64,000 nucleotides of DNA from Plantago major. Lineage: Eukaryota > Streptophyta > Magnoliopsida > Lamiales > Plantaginaceae. The translations under genes were made by a program, and so were the position numbers. Location of the stretch: assembly GCA_026545765.1 (NCBI GenBank), contig CM048841.1, positions 72,352,217-72,416,216 on the forward strand. The letters run 5' to 3'. The notes beneath the pieces are model-generated. The model was given only the letters and a program-made list of their open reading frames with translations, did no database searches and was not told the DNA's origin. Positions 42,259 to 53,800 of this stretch are shown piece after piece (positions within the stretch are counted from its first letter, which is position 1; each line of letters starts with the position of its first letter).

Positions 42259-45200
42259 TCAAAGACCTTCCGGATCATTGACATAATCATCCACTTTTCT
42301 CGCATTCTCGACATAGTCATAAAGTATCCTTCGATGTAAAGTTCTCTTTCCGGATAAGATACAAATTTCATGGTAACTCTTGCCAAGATTGTAGTTTTTC
42401 TTCGTAAAGTGTTCGACCCAAAGAGTATTTTCCCTGCACCTGCATGGTCTACTTGTAGCTCGATAGGTTGAAATACTTGTATATTTCTTCCAGATAGTGA
42501 ATATCATCCAGATATTCATCCTTTGTCATGTAGAATGACTCATAGGGATGAACACCTAGCTTGTTCTCATTGTAGCTACCATCCAGCTTTTCTTGTCTTG
42601 TGCACATCTTCCGCTCGGGTAAGGACAAGGAAAAGAAAGGTCCATCTTTCGCATCATTTCTCTTTTCAACCTCAAAGTTTAGCTGTATGAAGGTGCTCAT
42701 GTTCTAGCAAATTTGGCTTGCCTTCACCCATTTTAGGATCCGTTGAAGATGGAGTTGAAACTTATCATTGACAAGTAGATGTTGCGCCCAATCCAATACC
42801 CTTTCTTGTTCGTAATGCACCTATATGAAGACTCTTCACATCCGGGTCTTCACATACTCAATGTGGGCATCACTGGCTTTCTGAAGAGTTTCTTTGTTTG
42901 CTCGCGCCAAACCGAATATCCCTTCTAGCCTTTCCGTTAGGTGGCCTTCGTCAGAGATCCCGTGACTCTTTCTTCCCGCCAATGGGCCGGTGGAAGTCCT
43001 CGAATTGACTTGGTATTTGTAGGGGTTCTCCGCTAATGGCCTTGCGCCAGAGGAGGTTGTAAGGGCTTGCGGCTTCTTCTTTTGTGAATCGATGCTCATC
43101 AGACGATTCATCCTCATCATCATCATTGATGTTCCAGCTTGTGAGGCTTGCAGCCTCTTGACCTCTTACCTCACCTTCTTCGATTTTCTTCTTAAGCTTT
43201 CGTTGTTCCCATCCGAGATCCTAAGGGACTTGGTACCCTAGTGACCATACTTCTCCTTTCCGGCTGGTTGATCCGGAACAACTTCTTCAGCAGGGTGTTC
43301 CATGGTGTCCTTAATGACTAGTCGACTTGAGGAGGAGATTTGATTGTTTTCTTTTCTTCCTCCGCTTTCCGAGGCATCTCTCCTTCCCCTTAGTCATGAA
43401 TGATGACTCATGATAGCATAAGCTTCAGAGAGTGATTCAAAGTTCTTCCGGAGGTTGTTATGCACCGACCAATTCTTGGATTTCTTCTTTCATGTCCTTG
43501 TTTTGCCTAACCAACACTTGCTCTTTTCTGCTGAGCTCTTCAAGAGGCCTTAGAATAGCCTCACTTGTCGAGTAGCATAAGTAGCATCCGCTAGTGCTTG
43601 GTTGGCATTGTTGCGCTTCTTCCCCGATCGTAGCTAAGTCTTTCGAGAGAGAGCTATGTCGGTTGCTCTATTTAGCAATGCAAAGCCAAATCTTTCATCT
43701 CTTCGGATCGATCAGAGGACTTGGTTGTCTCGAGCAACAAGTCCGCCTCTTAGTTCCAAGAAAACATTTATTCTCGACCAGGCTCATCAATTCTTGAAGC
43801 ACCTGGAGCAGAGAAAATTTGAGGAGCCAGAAGGGCTAGCTTTTCCTTAGTGATTAGCCTCTCATCTTCTGCTTGGGAGATCAAGTTTGGGTTTATTTCA
43901 AAGATCACTCATAATCCTTTTCTTGGATTGTTTGCAGAGTGGCAATCTTTTCTTTGCCTTTGAGTATGCTGGCCTTCTGAGAAGTAGAAGGTCTTTCTGA
44001 TGCAGCCTTAGCATAATGCTCTTCATCATCATTGTCATCCATTGCATCTATTTCAGCAGCTGTGACAACAATGGCATTCTTCAAATTTCTTTGCTCATCT
44101 AGGAGTGCCAATTCTTTGGCATTAGCTTCTTCGAGCTTTTTGATTTTGGCTTCCTTTTCATCAACAAGAGCTTGAGTCTCAATGTTGATTCTCTTTTCTT
44201 ATTCCAATACCTTTCTGAGTTGTTCAATCCTAAACTCAGCAGCTGAAATTTCTTCTATGGCATCATTGAGTTCAGCTTGTTGGGTATCTTGATGAGACTT
44301 GGGATGTGATGATGATGGAGCTTTCTGAGCAATTGAGGGAGTAGCCTTTTCTCCACTCTCTTTGCTAGCTTTCTAAATCCCGCCTTGTCCAGGTTGGGGA
44401 TCATCATTCTGATCATCATCATCATCACTCTTGTTCTTTGTTTCTTGGTTTGGATGCTCAGAGGGAGGTTCTTGATAATTATTTTCGTCCATCTCCTCGT
44501 CATCTTCTGAAACCAGGTTGATCACATTTGGGAATGTAATCATCCCCCCATTAACTTCTTCTTGTTCAGCAGGATAAGTAGTGAGCTTGCTGGGCAAGGC
44601 AGGATGGATAACCATCTGCTCTTGGGTTTGAGCATCCGCACACTTGAAATCTGCAATAAGTCTTTGTGCTACTTCATGAATGAAGTCTTCATGCATTAGA
44701 GTGGCAAATGAGTAGGACTTTGTAGGGAACAATGCATGGATATAATCCTCCAGATTTAGGGAAATTGATCTCTTTTCTGGGACATCGATTACTCTGGCTA
44801 CTTCAGAAAGGTCAGCCTTTCTGAGTTTCTGCCATTGTCTGAAGCACTTGAGATGTTTCTTTAAAGTGTGCTTCTGGAAAGCCTTGAGTAAATCAACTGG
44901 CACTAGACTTTGAGCCTGAAAAAAAGTGTTCAACTTAGTTTTGTTCAAACTACTTGTGTTAGTATCTGTGCGTATGAGCTTCGAGCATACCCGTAGAAAC
45001 ACTAGCTCATCTCGCTGATTTTTACTTGCTTCGTCACAGAGGCCTCAGATACCTTGATGTGAGGAGAAGTCTGATCCTCAGCATCCTTTCTTTCTGATTG
45101 AACTTCCAAGTGAGGAAGCTCAGTGGCATCTTTCTCAGAAACCTTGAGGGTTTCTGGAACCTTTTCTTCAGATACTGCTTGTTCAGCAGTTTTAGTTTCT

Positions 45201-46320
45201 CTTGAAGGAGATAAGATCACATTCTCTCCGTCCAAGTGTTCTTCTGATTGAGCCTGTAAGATAGAACAAACATATTGATTAAGTAGTGAATTTTACCAAA
45301 ATTTTCTTAAGGAAAGTTTACTGATACTTACCTTCTCAACAAGGCTCAAGAATTACTTCCTCGTGAGTGCTTTTCACCTGAAACTCTTGGTGTCAGGGTG
45401 TTGGTTCCACCTCCACTACTTTATCGCTTGTAGCCTAACAAGAGACATTAAGAATATTAGAACATAAGAGCAATTTTGTTAGTTATTCCTTGTTCGTAGA
45501 TAACTTTTACTACCCGTGGACAGCTCTTCTTGATGTTCCGAGGTTGAGGAACTCTTCGATTCAAGGTGGACAAGTTTTCTTCCCCGAAAGTGTGTCTCAA
45601 GATGGCCCGTCAGAATAAATACAAATTTTATGAGTAACAAGTTAACATACAATTATGTCGACATGTTAGATACAAACTATCTTTGTTACCGAATAGAGTC
45701 AGCCGATCATTGATCTCTTGAACTTGTGGTGAATCCACGCCTCTCCAGGCTCATTATTGATCTCCTCTGCAGTATCATTCTGAGTTTCCATCTTAGTTTG
45801 ATCCCATTCTGAGAGTTGAGCTCTCTCAGAAGGTTGAGGAACCTGTTCAAGAACTGGGTTTTCTTCAGCAATATTAAATGCTGGCATTGTGAATGTGGAA
45901 GCAATGTCAACATCTTCCATCACTCTATCTTCCTCATCCAGGCCTTCTTCTTCCTACCGATGAGGGGCTCCTTTCTTCTCGAGGGGCTTAGCTTGATGCT
46001 CCTCCACGGGTCTCAACTCGACTTTTGAATACTTGTGTACTACATCATCATCGAAGTCCATCCAGATTGGGAGCTTTCCATCTATGATATTTCTATCATC
46101 TCCGGAGATTTCGAGCAAATTGCCCTCTTGCTTTCTGGTGTTGCCTTTCCGTCAACAACATCTTCTCGAGATCTTGTCTCGAAGGTTGTGCTTTTGTACA
46201 CTTTGGGACTTAGAGGCTCTCTTGCTTTGAGTCCTCTTTCTCTTGAAACCGGAGGTTAAGCAGAGCTTGCAGAGACCTATTCACCTTTGCCTTCAAGCTC
46301 TTCCGCTTCTTTCGAAGCTT
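42259..46320 (-). pseudogene. Accessory gene of element C, 5' part lost
   Basis: On the minus strand it starts inside the gene at ~46320 (the basic KRTQSKRAS region is near 46230-46200). It then runs through acidic exons with introns such as 45435-45513 and 45254-45331. The conserved block 44919-44395 is clean (QAQSLVPVDLLKAFQKHTLK, NLEDYIHALFPTKSYSFATL, EVNGGMITFPNVINLVSEDD). After a TAG near 44375 a Ser/Lys region and coiled-coil-like stretches follow, and the C-terminal domain ends near 42259 (HPYESFYMTKDEYLDDIHYL). The N-terminal domain and internal promoter are missing, removed at the junction with D. Many breaks lie in the anomalous patches 42240-43900 and 45340-46260. Confidence 0.65.
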
Positions 46321-46328
46321 TCAGATAG

Positions 46329-46900
46329 CTTCAAGTGCTCAAACGGCATCACAAGGGCATCGGAAAACAACTTGCTCATGAGTACAAGCAGAGCAAGAAC
46401 GATGGTCGAAAGCTAGAATTGCTCAAAGCAATTATCGGCGGAAGTTAAATCAAGCCACCGAAAATCAATGCTAGGCTAGAAGAAATCGGCAAGGAAGGCT
46501 AAGTTTGTCGAAAGCAAACCGTAAACCTCGACAGTATCCGAAAGCATCATATGGAGCACCTAGGAACACACCAAGGAAGAAAATAATTTTACTAATGATA
46601 ACATTCATTCAAAAGAATTCTCCTTACGCTCCTCAGACAAAGCATATTTCAAAGAAACTCATTCAAAATGGATTCCTACGAAGAACTTTTGATTCCGACG
46701 GTTCCATCAAAGATATGAGAACCTAATCTCCGCTTCCGTCAGGTGCGTAATGCTTCCCGGACTAAAGCACAATGGCTATTTGATAGTGAATGCGAAAGCA
46801 TGACAGAGACAAAGCAAATCTGGTTGATTACAAAGCTTGCAACACAAAATCGATATCGATTTGTTGAGGAGAATTAAATCTCTCTGGATTTGGCAACGCC
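46329..46900 (+). pseudogene. Gag end and protease region of element D
   Basis: It aligns by eye with B 33250-33850. The protease motif is altered: LFDSECES (GATAGTGAATGC near 46784) instead of DSGC in B. Frames are broken every 50-100 bp. It lies in an anomalous patch. Confidence 0.6.
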
Positions 46901-48100
46901 GATTGGGGACTTTAACAATCACCGACGACATATGTTAAGGATTTGAAATATAATCTATTTAGCATGAGCCAGCTTTGCATAAGGGTTTTACTATAAAATT
47001 CAAAGCTAACATCGCAAACTAATTGACAATGAGTCAAAGCATACCTTAGTTGGTCGGCGGAAAGGCGCCTTTATGTTGCCGATTGCATCCGCCACAATCA
47101 AGAATGTCTCATGGTGAGTCAACTGTCACATGTAAGAGCACCGGTTATGGCACAAAAGAATGAGTCACTTGAACTTCAAAACTCGAATAGATTTGCCAAG
47201 AAAGAGTTAGTGGTTGGTCTTCCTGCAACATCTTCGTAAAGGATGGTATCTGTTCTGCCTGTCAGATGGGGAAACAATCTAAGATCTCTTTCAAGTCCAA
47301 AATCAGACACTCTAGTGTTAGACCACTGTAACTTTTACACATGGATCTATTTGAATCATTTGTAACTAGTTATGTAGGAAAGAAGTATGGTCTGGTTGTT
47401 GTAGATGACTTCTCAAGATTCACTTGGGTTGTCTTTCTGAAACACAAATCTGATGCCAGGGTGGAGATACCAAACTTGCTGAAAAAGCTTGAAGTCATGA
47501 AAAATGACAAGGTATCTGCAATCGTAATGCATCATGGTACCGAGTTTGTCAACCAAGACATAAAGGAGTTTTGTACCGCAAAGGTATGCAACACCAACTT
47601 TCCTCAGAAGAACACCTCAACAAAATGGTGTTGCGTAAAGGAAAACAGAACCCTTAAAGAAGTCGCAAGGACAATGCTAATGACATCAAATAAGTGAAAT
47701 TTATTTGGTTGAAGTCAAACACAATTTGCTACACTCGTAATGTATGCTTGATAAACAAACACCATGACAGGACCCCCTATGAAATCTTGGTTGGTAGACC
47801 CCCTAATATCAAACATCTGAGAGTATTTGGTTGTAGATGTTTTGTTCTAAACAATGGGAAAGATTATCTGAGAACATTTCAACCAAAGGAAAATGAAGGT
47901 GTTTTTCTTGGCTATTCCACAAACAGCAAAGCTTACAGAGTTTACAACAAAAGAATAAAGAAAATTGAAGAATCAGTTCATGTTGTATTCTATGAAGGAA
48001 GTAAGAAAACACCTCCTAATGATGAACTCTCAGAAAAGTTCAAAGAATCATATCGAGGGATTCTGAAGAAGAATCCTCAGAAAGGAAAAACATCATTATG
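46901..48100 (+). pseudogene. Integrase of element D
   Basis: The zinc region is partly readable: HKRMSHLNFKT around 47153, and CSACQMG-like sequence near 47250. The core 47341-47697 reads MDLFESFVTSYVGKKYGLVV and DDFSRFTWVVFLKHKSDARV; the second catalytic Asp position reads His (VMHHGTEF, ~47525). The region after 47694 reads NKHHDRTPYEILVGRPPNIK and FQPKENEGVFLGYSTNSKAY. The His change coincides with a CAGA-to-CGTA site and is probably not real. Confidence 0.78.
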
Positions 48101-50012
48101 GAAACTGAGGATGACTCTGACGTAGAAAATCTTGAAAAGCCTAGTAACAACAAGATGACTCACAGACATGATGAGGAATTTCCTATGAGTTTTCCAGAAA
48201 TGGAACAGGTTACTGAGAACCTTCATCATGAAGACGTATCTGAAAATAAGAATTCTGAAATGCATGTTTCAGATGTCTCTAACACTGAAAAAGTGTCAGA
48301 TATCCATGACATTTCCCATATGTCAGATATCTCAGATAATGAAAAAGTATCAAATCAAAATCTTAGTGATTCACATTCAGATCACCTGGATATTGATCCT
48401 ACTAGCACTAAACCTATGATGAAATGGATCAAAGATCATCCTACAAAAGATATAATTGGACCAATTAATCAGGGTGTTAGGACTAGGAGAGCAATAGCTG
48501 AAAATGCTAACTCTCTCTTCGGATGTTTCATCTCGAATGTTGAACCTAAAAATATAGAAGAAGCATTAGGAGACCAAGACTGGATCTCTGCAATGCAAGA
48601 AGAGTTGGATCAATTTGAGAGAAACAAGGTCTGGAAACTAGTTCCATTTATAGAAGGAATATCTGTGATTGGAACTAAATGGGTTTTCAGAAACAAGATG
48701 AATGAATCTGGTGAAATAACCAGAAACAAAGCAAGATTGGTTGCCAAGGGATTTACTCAGATCAAGGTTTAGATTTTGACGAGTCATATGCACCAGCTTG
48801 ATTGATGCAATAAGACTCTTTCTAGCCTTTCAAATTCATAAAGATTTCAAAGTTTATCGATGGATGTCAAAAGTGCATTCTTATACGGTGAACTTGCGTA
48901 AGAAGTTTATGTTGAGCAACCACCGCTTTGAAGTTTCGTAAAGTAGAATGGTCTATAAACTACGTAAAGCTCAGATGGATCAAACAGCTCCAAGAGCATG
49001 GTATGACACTTTGGCCAAATACCTTCTGGAAAGTGGTTTCAAGAAAGGTGAAGTTGATAAAACTTTATTTACCTTAAATCATGATGGGAAACTACTCTTA
49101 GTTTAAGTATATGTTGATGACATCATATTTGGATCTAAGGACAAGCAACTTTGTAATGACTTTGCAAATCTCATGAAAAGCAAGTTTGAGATGAGCATGA
49201 TGGGAGAAATGAATTATTTCCTAGGATTGCAAGTCAAGCAACTCAATGATGGAATATTCATTAGTCAAACAAAGTATGCAAAAGATATGCTCACAAAATT
49301 CAATCTTAAGCCTTCTAAAAAGAATGCTAAGATACCTATGAGCATTGGAACCAAAATGACCTATACTGAATCAGACAAGAGTGTTGAAGAACATAAGTAT
49401 AGGAAATTGATAGGTTCACTACTTTACCTCACTGCAAGTAGACCTGATATTCAATATGCCGTTGGAGTATGTGCTAGATTTCAGACAAATCCAATGCAAA
49501 CACACTAAAACATTGCTATGAAAATATTAAGGTATGTAAAGGGTACAGTAGATGTAGGATTGTGGTATCCTAAAGAAAGTGGATTGAGTTTAGCTAGGTA
49601 CTCAGACGCTGATTATGCTGGATCATTGCTTGATAGGAAAAGCACCTCAGGAACTTGTCAGTTTCTGGGTACAAGACTTATCTCATGGTTTAGCAAGAAG
49701 CAAAACTCAATTGCAACTTCTACCACAGATGCTAAATATATTGCTGCTGGTTGTTGTGCAACACAAATTCTGTGGATACAACAACAACTTAAAGACTATG
49801 GAATCGATGAGAAGAAAACTCCCATTTTCTGTGACAACACAAGTGCTATCATTACACGTAATCCTAAATTTCATGCCGTAACAAAGCACATTGATGTTAG
49901 ACATCATTTCATCGAGACCATGTTGAAAAGGCAATATAGAGATACTCAAGATTGGCAATCAAGACCAACTTGCGATATCTTCACTAAGCCACTACAGAAA
50001 GTAGATTCTTAG
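48098..50012 (+). pseudogene. Reverse transcriptase and RNase H of element D
   Basis: An acidic linker (48098-48420, with repeated SD..DISHMSDISDNEKVS) precedes the RT start KNIEEALGDQDWISAMQEEL and GTKWVFRNKMNESGE. Frames break at 48770-48960, which removes the first catalytic region. Catalytic YVDD is at 49110-49121, right after a TAA where B has CAA. The frame 49173-49508 has [14 protein letters not shown] and [18 protein letters not shown]. RNase H 49518-50012 is almost open: YSDADYAGSLLDRKSTSG, TDAKYIAAGCCATQILW, CDNTSAI and IFTKPLQ. Confidence 0.88.
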
Positions 50013-50049
50013 CCTTAAGACATAGTCTTCGACTAATGGAACTACCAAT

Positions 50050-50200
50050 GAACCGAAAGAGTTCAGAATCGAACGGCAACCAGAGAAAAGGTATCTCGAA
50101 CGGCATCCAGAGAAGATGTATCCGAACGGCATCCAGAAGAGGTATTTGGAACGGGTATCCGTAAAAGAGAAAAGAGAAATCGAACGGTATCCGTAAGTCA
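50050..50200 (+). repeat. Palindrome-derived array after pol (D)
   Basis: Four or five units of the form GGTATCT(C)GAACGGCATCCAGA repeat every ~30 bp. They are the counterpart of the array at 29267-29530 on the minus strand of A, but arm symmetry is partly lost through CTG/CAG anomalies. Confidence 0.6.
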
Positions 50201-50689
50201 AAAGGCTAAAGAGCAAAAGATAGCTTAAGATCTCCGAGACGGAACTCGTATATCTGAATCACTCTATAAACGGGGAACACAAAAGAGAATAGTATAACTA
50301 TCTGCAGTCAACTACTCTCTTGAAACTCGCATTATTTCTATCTTGATGAAAAACTTGGAAAAATCTTAAGTATAAGACAGATTCAGATGCGAACAGTGTC
50401 CTTGGTCATACAGAATTGTGATTCAGATAGTAAGTCGTCAAAACTCATTAAATGGGCACAATTACACTTGTTGATTGTGATCATTGCTGAAGAAGCAATG
50501 GTGACCCTCGATGAAGTTAAGCGATTGATCTGTACGGTGGAAATTAATTCACAGTAAATAGTGGACTGTTGAAATTCAGACATGGCCCACTAAGCATTTA
50601 ATGCTGAACTAGCTTTTGCTCACGCCTGTTTGCAAATCATGTATACGCATACACAAAATCAATTTGTATGTATTTGTCTGGGATTCAAC

Positions 50690-50698
50690 TATATATAT
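50690..50698 (+). promoter_or_regulatory. Internal TATA box before the accessory gene of D
   Basis: TATATATAT followed by GGGATTTTGGCAAATG, 193 bp upstream of the degraded start codon (ATT at 50883). Confidence 0.6.
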
Positions 50699-50882
50699 GG
50701 GATTTTGGCAAATGAAATCACTTTTGCCTAATCAAATTTCTTCTGCACAAAATAGCAAATCCTTCTCGATTCTCCGCAAACCTCTACAATCTCTGCAAAT
50801 CAAGATTAAGTTTTTCTGAAAAGAATCACTGAATCAAATCTCTTTCAAACATCAATTTCAAATCCCTACACTATATAAAGAG

Positions 50883-53800
50883 ATTGCCTCCAAGAACACT
50901 TCAACACAGAAATCCCAATCCTCCACCGGTCACATCGAAAGCAAGCACCAGAGTCAAGTTATTGTAAACAATCGATCGGTAGGAGTTTTAATCGACCATT
51001 GACTTCAAATCACGTAATGATTTGGGGTGGTGCCTCGCCGAGGAATACCTCACCGCCGCAATAGAAAACCAAACCGATGTAAAATTGATTCTCGACATGC
51101 TTGAAAAGGCACAAATCAAGGGTTTTCTATCCGCCGCCAAGTGGAATTTCATCACCGATGTGTTGAATTTTACAACAACTCTGGATTATTTCGTATCTGA
51201 AGGCACTGAAATAGTGTCTATCAAAACCTCAGTCCAAGGAAAGGAAATCCTTCTAGACTTAACAACTTTCTGTAAGTTGTTTGAGGTTCAAAATCTTGGA
51301 AAGGATTTTGAAATAAACACCAAGGATGAGGAACTCCTTGAAGGTGTTAAAGAACTTTACAGTGACGTGTGTGATCTTGAAAATCGACATACACCTCGAA
51401 GTTCAAGCTTCGACATCCCAACCGACATCCGCTGGTTCACCGATGTACGCTTGCATTCTTCACAGATGCTTTGATGGTCTACAAGGAGGTGTCACCAGAT
51501 AAGCCAAGAACGATGGATCATGATGTTCTTGCCGAATCAACAAGACAAAAGGCGGAAAACCCTTTTAATCGGGAAAGTACGCCTTCATGAAATTCGTGAA
51601 GAAGATTCAAGGCTTCGAGCCTAAGATTGTCAAAGGACTAGGAGCCAAAGGCCATGAGGTTATGGTCTCAAGATATGCTACTTGTGGAAAAGCTTGGCAT
51701 CGAGCTCAGAGAGACCGAAGAAATAGCCAACAAGAATTTACTCTACAAATATGAGTATACAAATCGATGAAAAGGTTACCGGGTCTCGTAAAGGTCCTAA
51801 GAAGCGAAAATCAAAAGATATCTCAAGAAAAGGTTGTGACTAAGAAGCCCGTAACTTCAAGAAAGAATTCGGTGGCAAATCGTAAGACACACCCAAAGAG
51901 GTTGTCAATTCTCGATATCCGCAGCATTGTCGATGAACCGATAATGGCGTATGAATTCATCAATGCCGCAAAAGAGTTATCAACCATCGAACAAGTAGAC
52001 TCAAAGAAGAGAAAGTGCTTTAAATGTTGCGACTAATACGTAAAGCCTTGCCGATGAACTCATAAATGCCGCCAAGAGTGGTGAAAAGCACTAAGCCCCA
52101 TCCGTAAACCGCAGGAATAATGGACCAATCGGCCCAATGCCGATGAGAGCTCGACGATAAGATGATGAACTAGTCATCTCTCAAGTCCTAGAAAGAACAA
52201 AGAGGGCTAAGGTTATCAAAAAGTAATCGTGATAAGGTATCGAAGAAGAACCTACACCACAAAGTTGCCGAGACTATAGCAAAGGTTGTTGGCAAACACA
52301 TCATCGTGGAATGCTTCTTGAACAACTTCACAAAGCCCTCGATGAGTGGTATTTTAGTGTCAGATGCCGATGGAAATGCTACATCTAAAAACTGAAGAAC
52401 ACTCTATCGATCAATCTTCCGCCTGCATAACCACAAAAACCACAAACACAACAACCACAACAGCCACAAGTGGTTGATGAAATGGTAAATGAACTCCATT
52501 TCGAATTACCAAAGAATACAAGATGTCAAGAAAATCTCAGAATTGAGCAGTTCCCAACTCAATGAGAGGGATCAAACCGAGACATCTACTCGTAATGATC
52601 AACTCAGGGAGGCAACCGAGTTGCATACTCAGAAAGGTGTGAAGTACCGTAAACTTCAAACAAAGAAACCAGACCGACAAGACGACCAATGTATAGAAAG
52701 GTCACAGGTTCCAGAGACCAATCAGCCTGAAACTACTCAGGTAAATGACTGGTTTAACTCTTACCTTGTGAAAATTTTTATACTTATAAATCTTGTTACC
52801 TTATAAGAATTTCTTTGTTACAGGCTGAGTTAGAAACGCAGAAACAAGAGGAAGCTGAGAAGCTTGCCTCAGATACTAAAAAAGAGGTTCCTTCAACCTC
52901 AACTCTTGAGAAATCTGAGCCTGTGCCACAGGTAAATGATTCTTAAAAGAGAACTAATTTTTCAGTAAAAAAGTTTATGTGCTCATTCATGTTAAATGTT
53001 TCTAACAGGCTCCAACTGAGATGGAAGAAGATAAGGCAGAAATGCCAGAGACAAACCCAGAAACCAACAAGGTTTCTGAAGAATACATCACTGAGCCTTC
53101 AAACTTGAAGGTATATGACAATCAAGTGACAAGTATTCTTCATCTTGGGTTATCCTTTATCTCTTCTAATATTCAATACTTTCTACTTACAGGCTATTTC
53201 GTATGGAAATGCAAGGATAAAGTTATTTTCTCAAGATCAATGAAAATTGATGAAGCCCCCAAGGCAAGATCACTGAAAGAACACCGTAAACCGCACAAGT
53301 TTCTAAGAAAATGAACTGAGCCTTTCGAGGAAGTAAGTACAAATCGTAATTCATTAAAAGCATATTTATGCATAGATTCTTTCAAACTATTTCCTAAGTA
53401 TTGTATTTCTCTCAGGTTCAAGAAAGAAAGGTTGATGAGGACCAGACTTCCAAGTCTCAACCTCACAACAAGATATCTGAGACACCAATTGTCTCAGTAG
53501 AACAATTATCTGAGCCTGAAGTACTTACTCAGGTAACTCAGAAACTAAACTACACTTCTACTCAGATATCTACAAAAGTTTTGAAGCTCACTCAAAACTC
53601 TTTCTTTCAGGCTCAAACAGATGCAAAGAAGGTTCCCATTAAAGAAACAAGGGACCTACTTCACTTCTTCAAAGCTCACACCCTGCCAAAGCACATTCAA
53701 TGCTTCAAGAAATGGCAGAAGTTAAGGTGCTCTGATCTCTCTGAAATATTGAGAATCACAGATCAACCAACCAGACGAGCACGAGCTCTTGACCTGGAAA

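Noticed and set aside
43594-43850. Plus-strand ORFs opposite the accessory gene of C
   Set aside because: The region aligns by eye with minus-strand coding sequence of A and lies in an anomalous patch.
50871-50880. CTATATAAAG as the accessory-gene promoter in D
   Set aside because: It lies only a few bases before the start codon position, as in A and B; the box at 50690 is at a workable distance.
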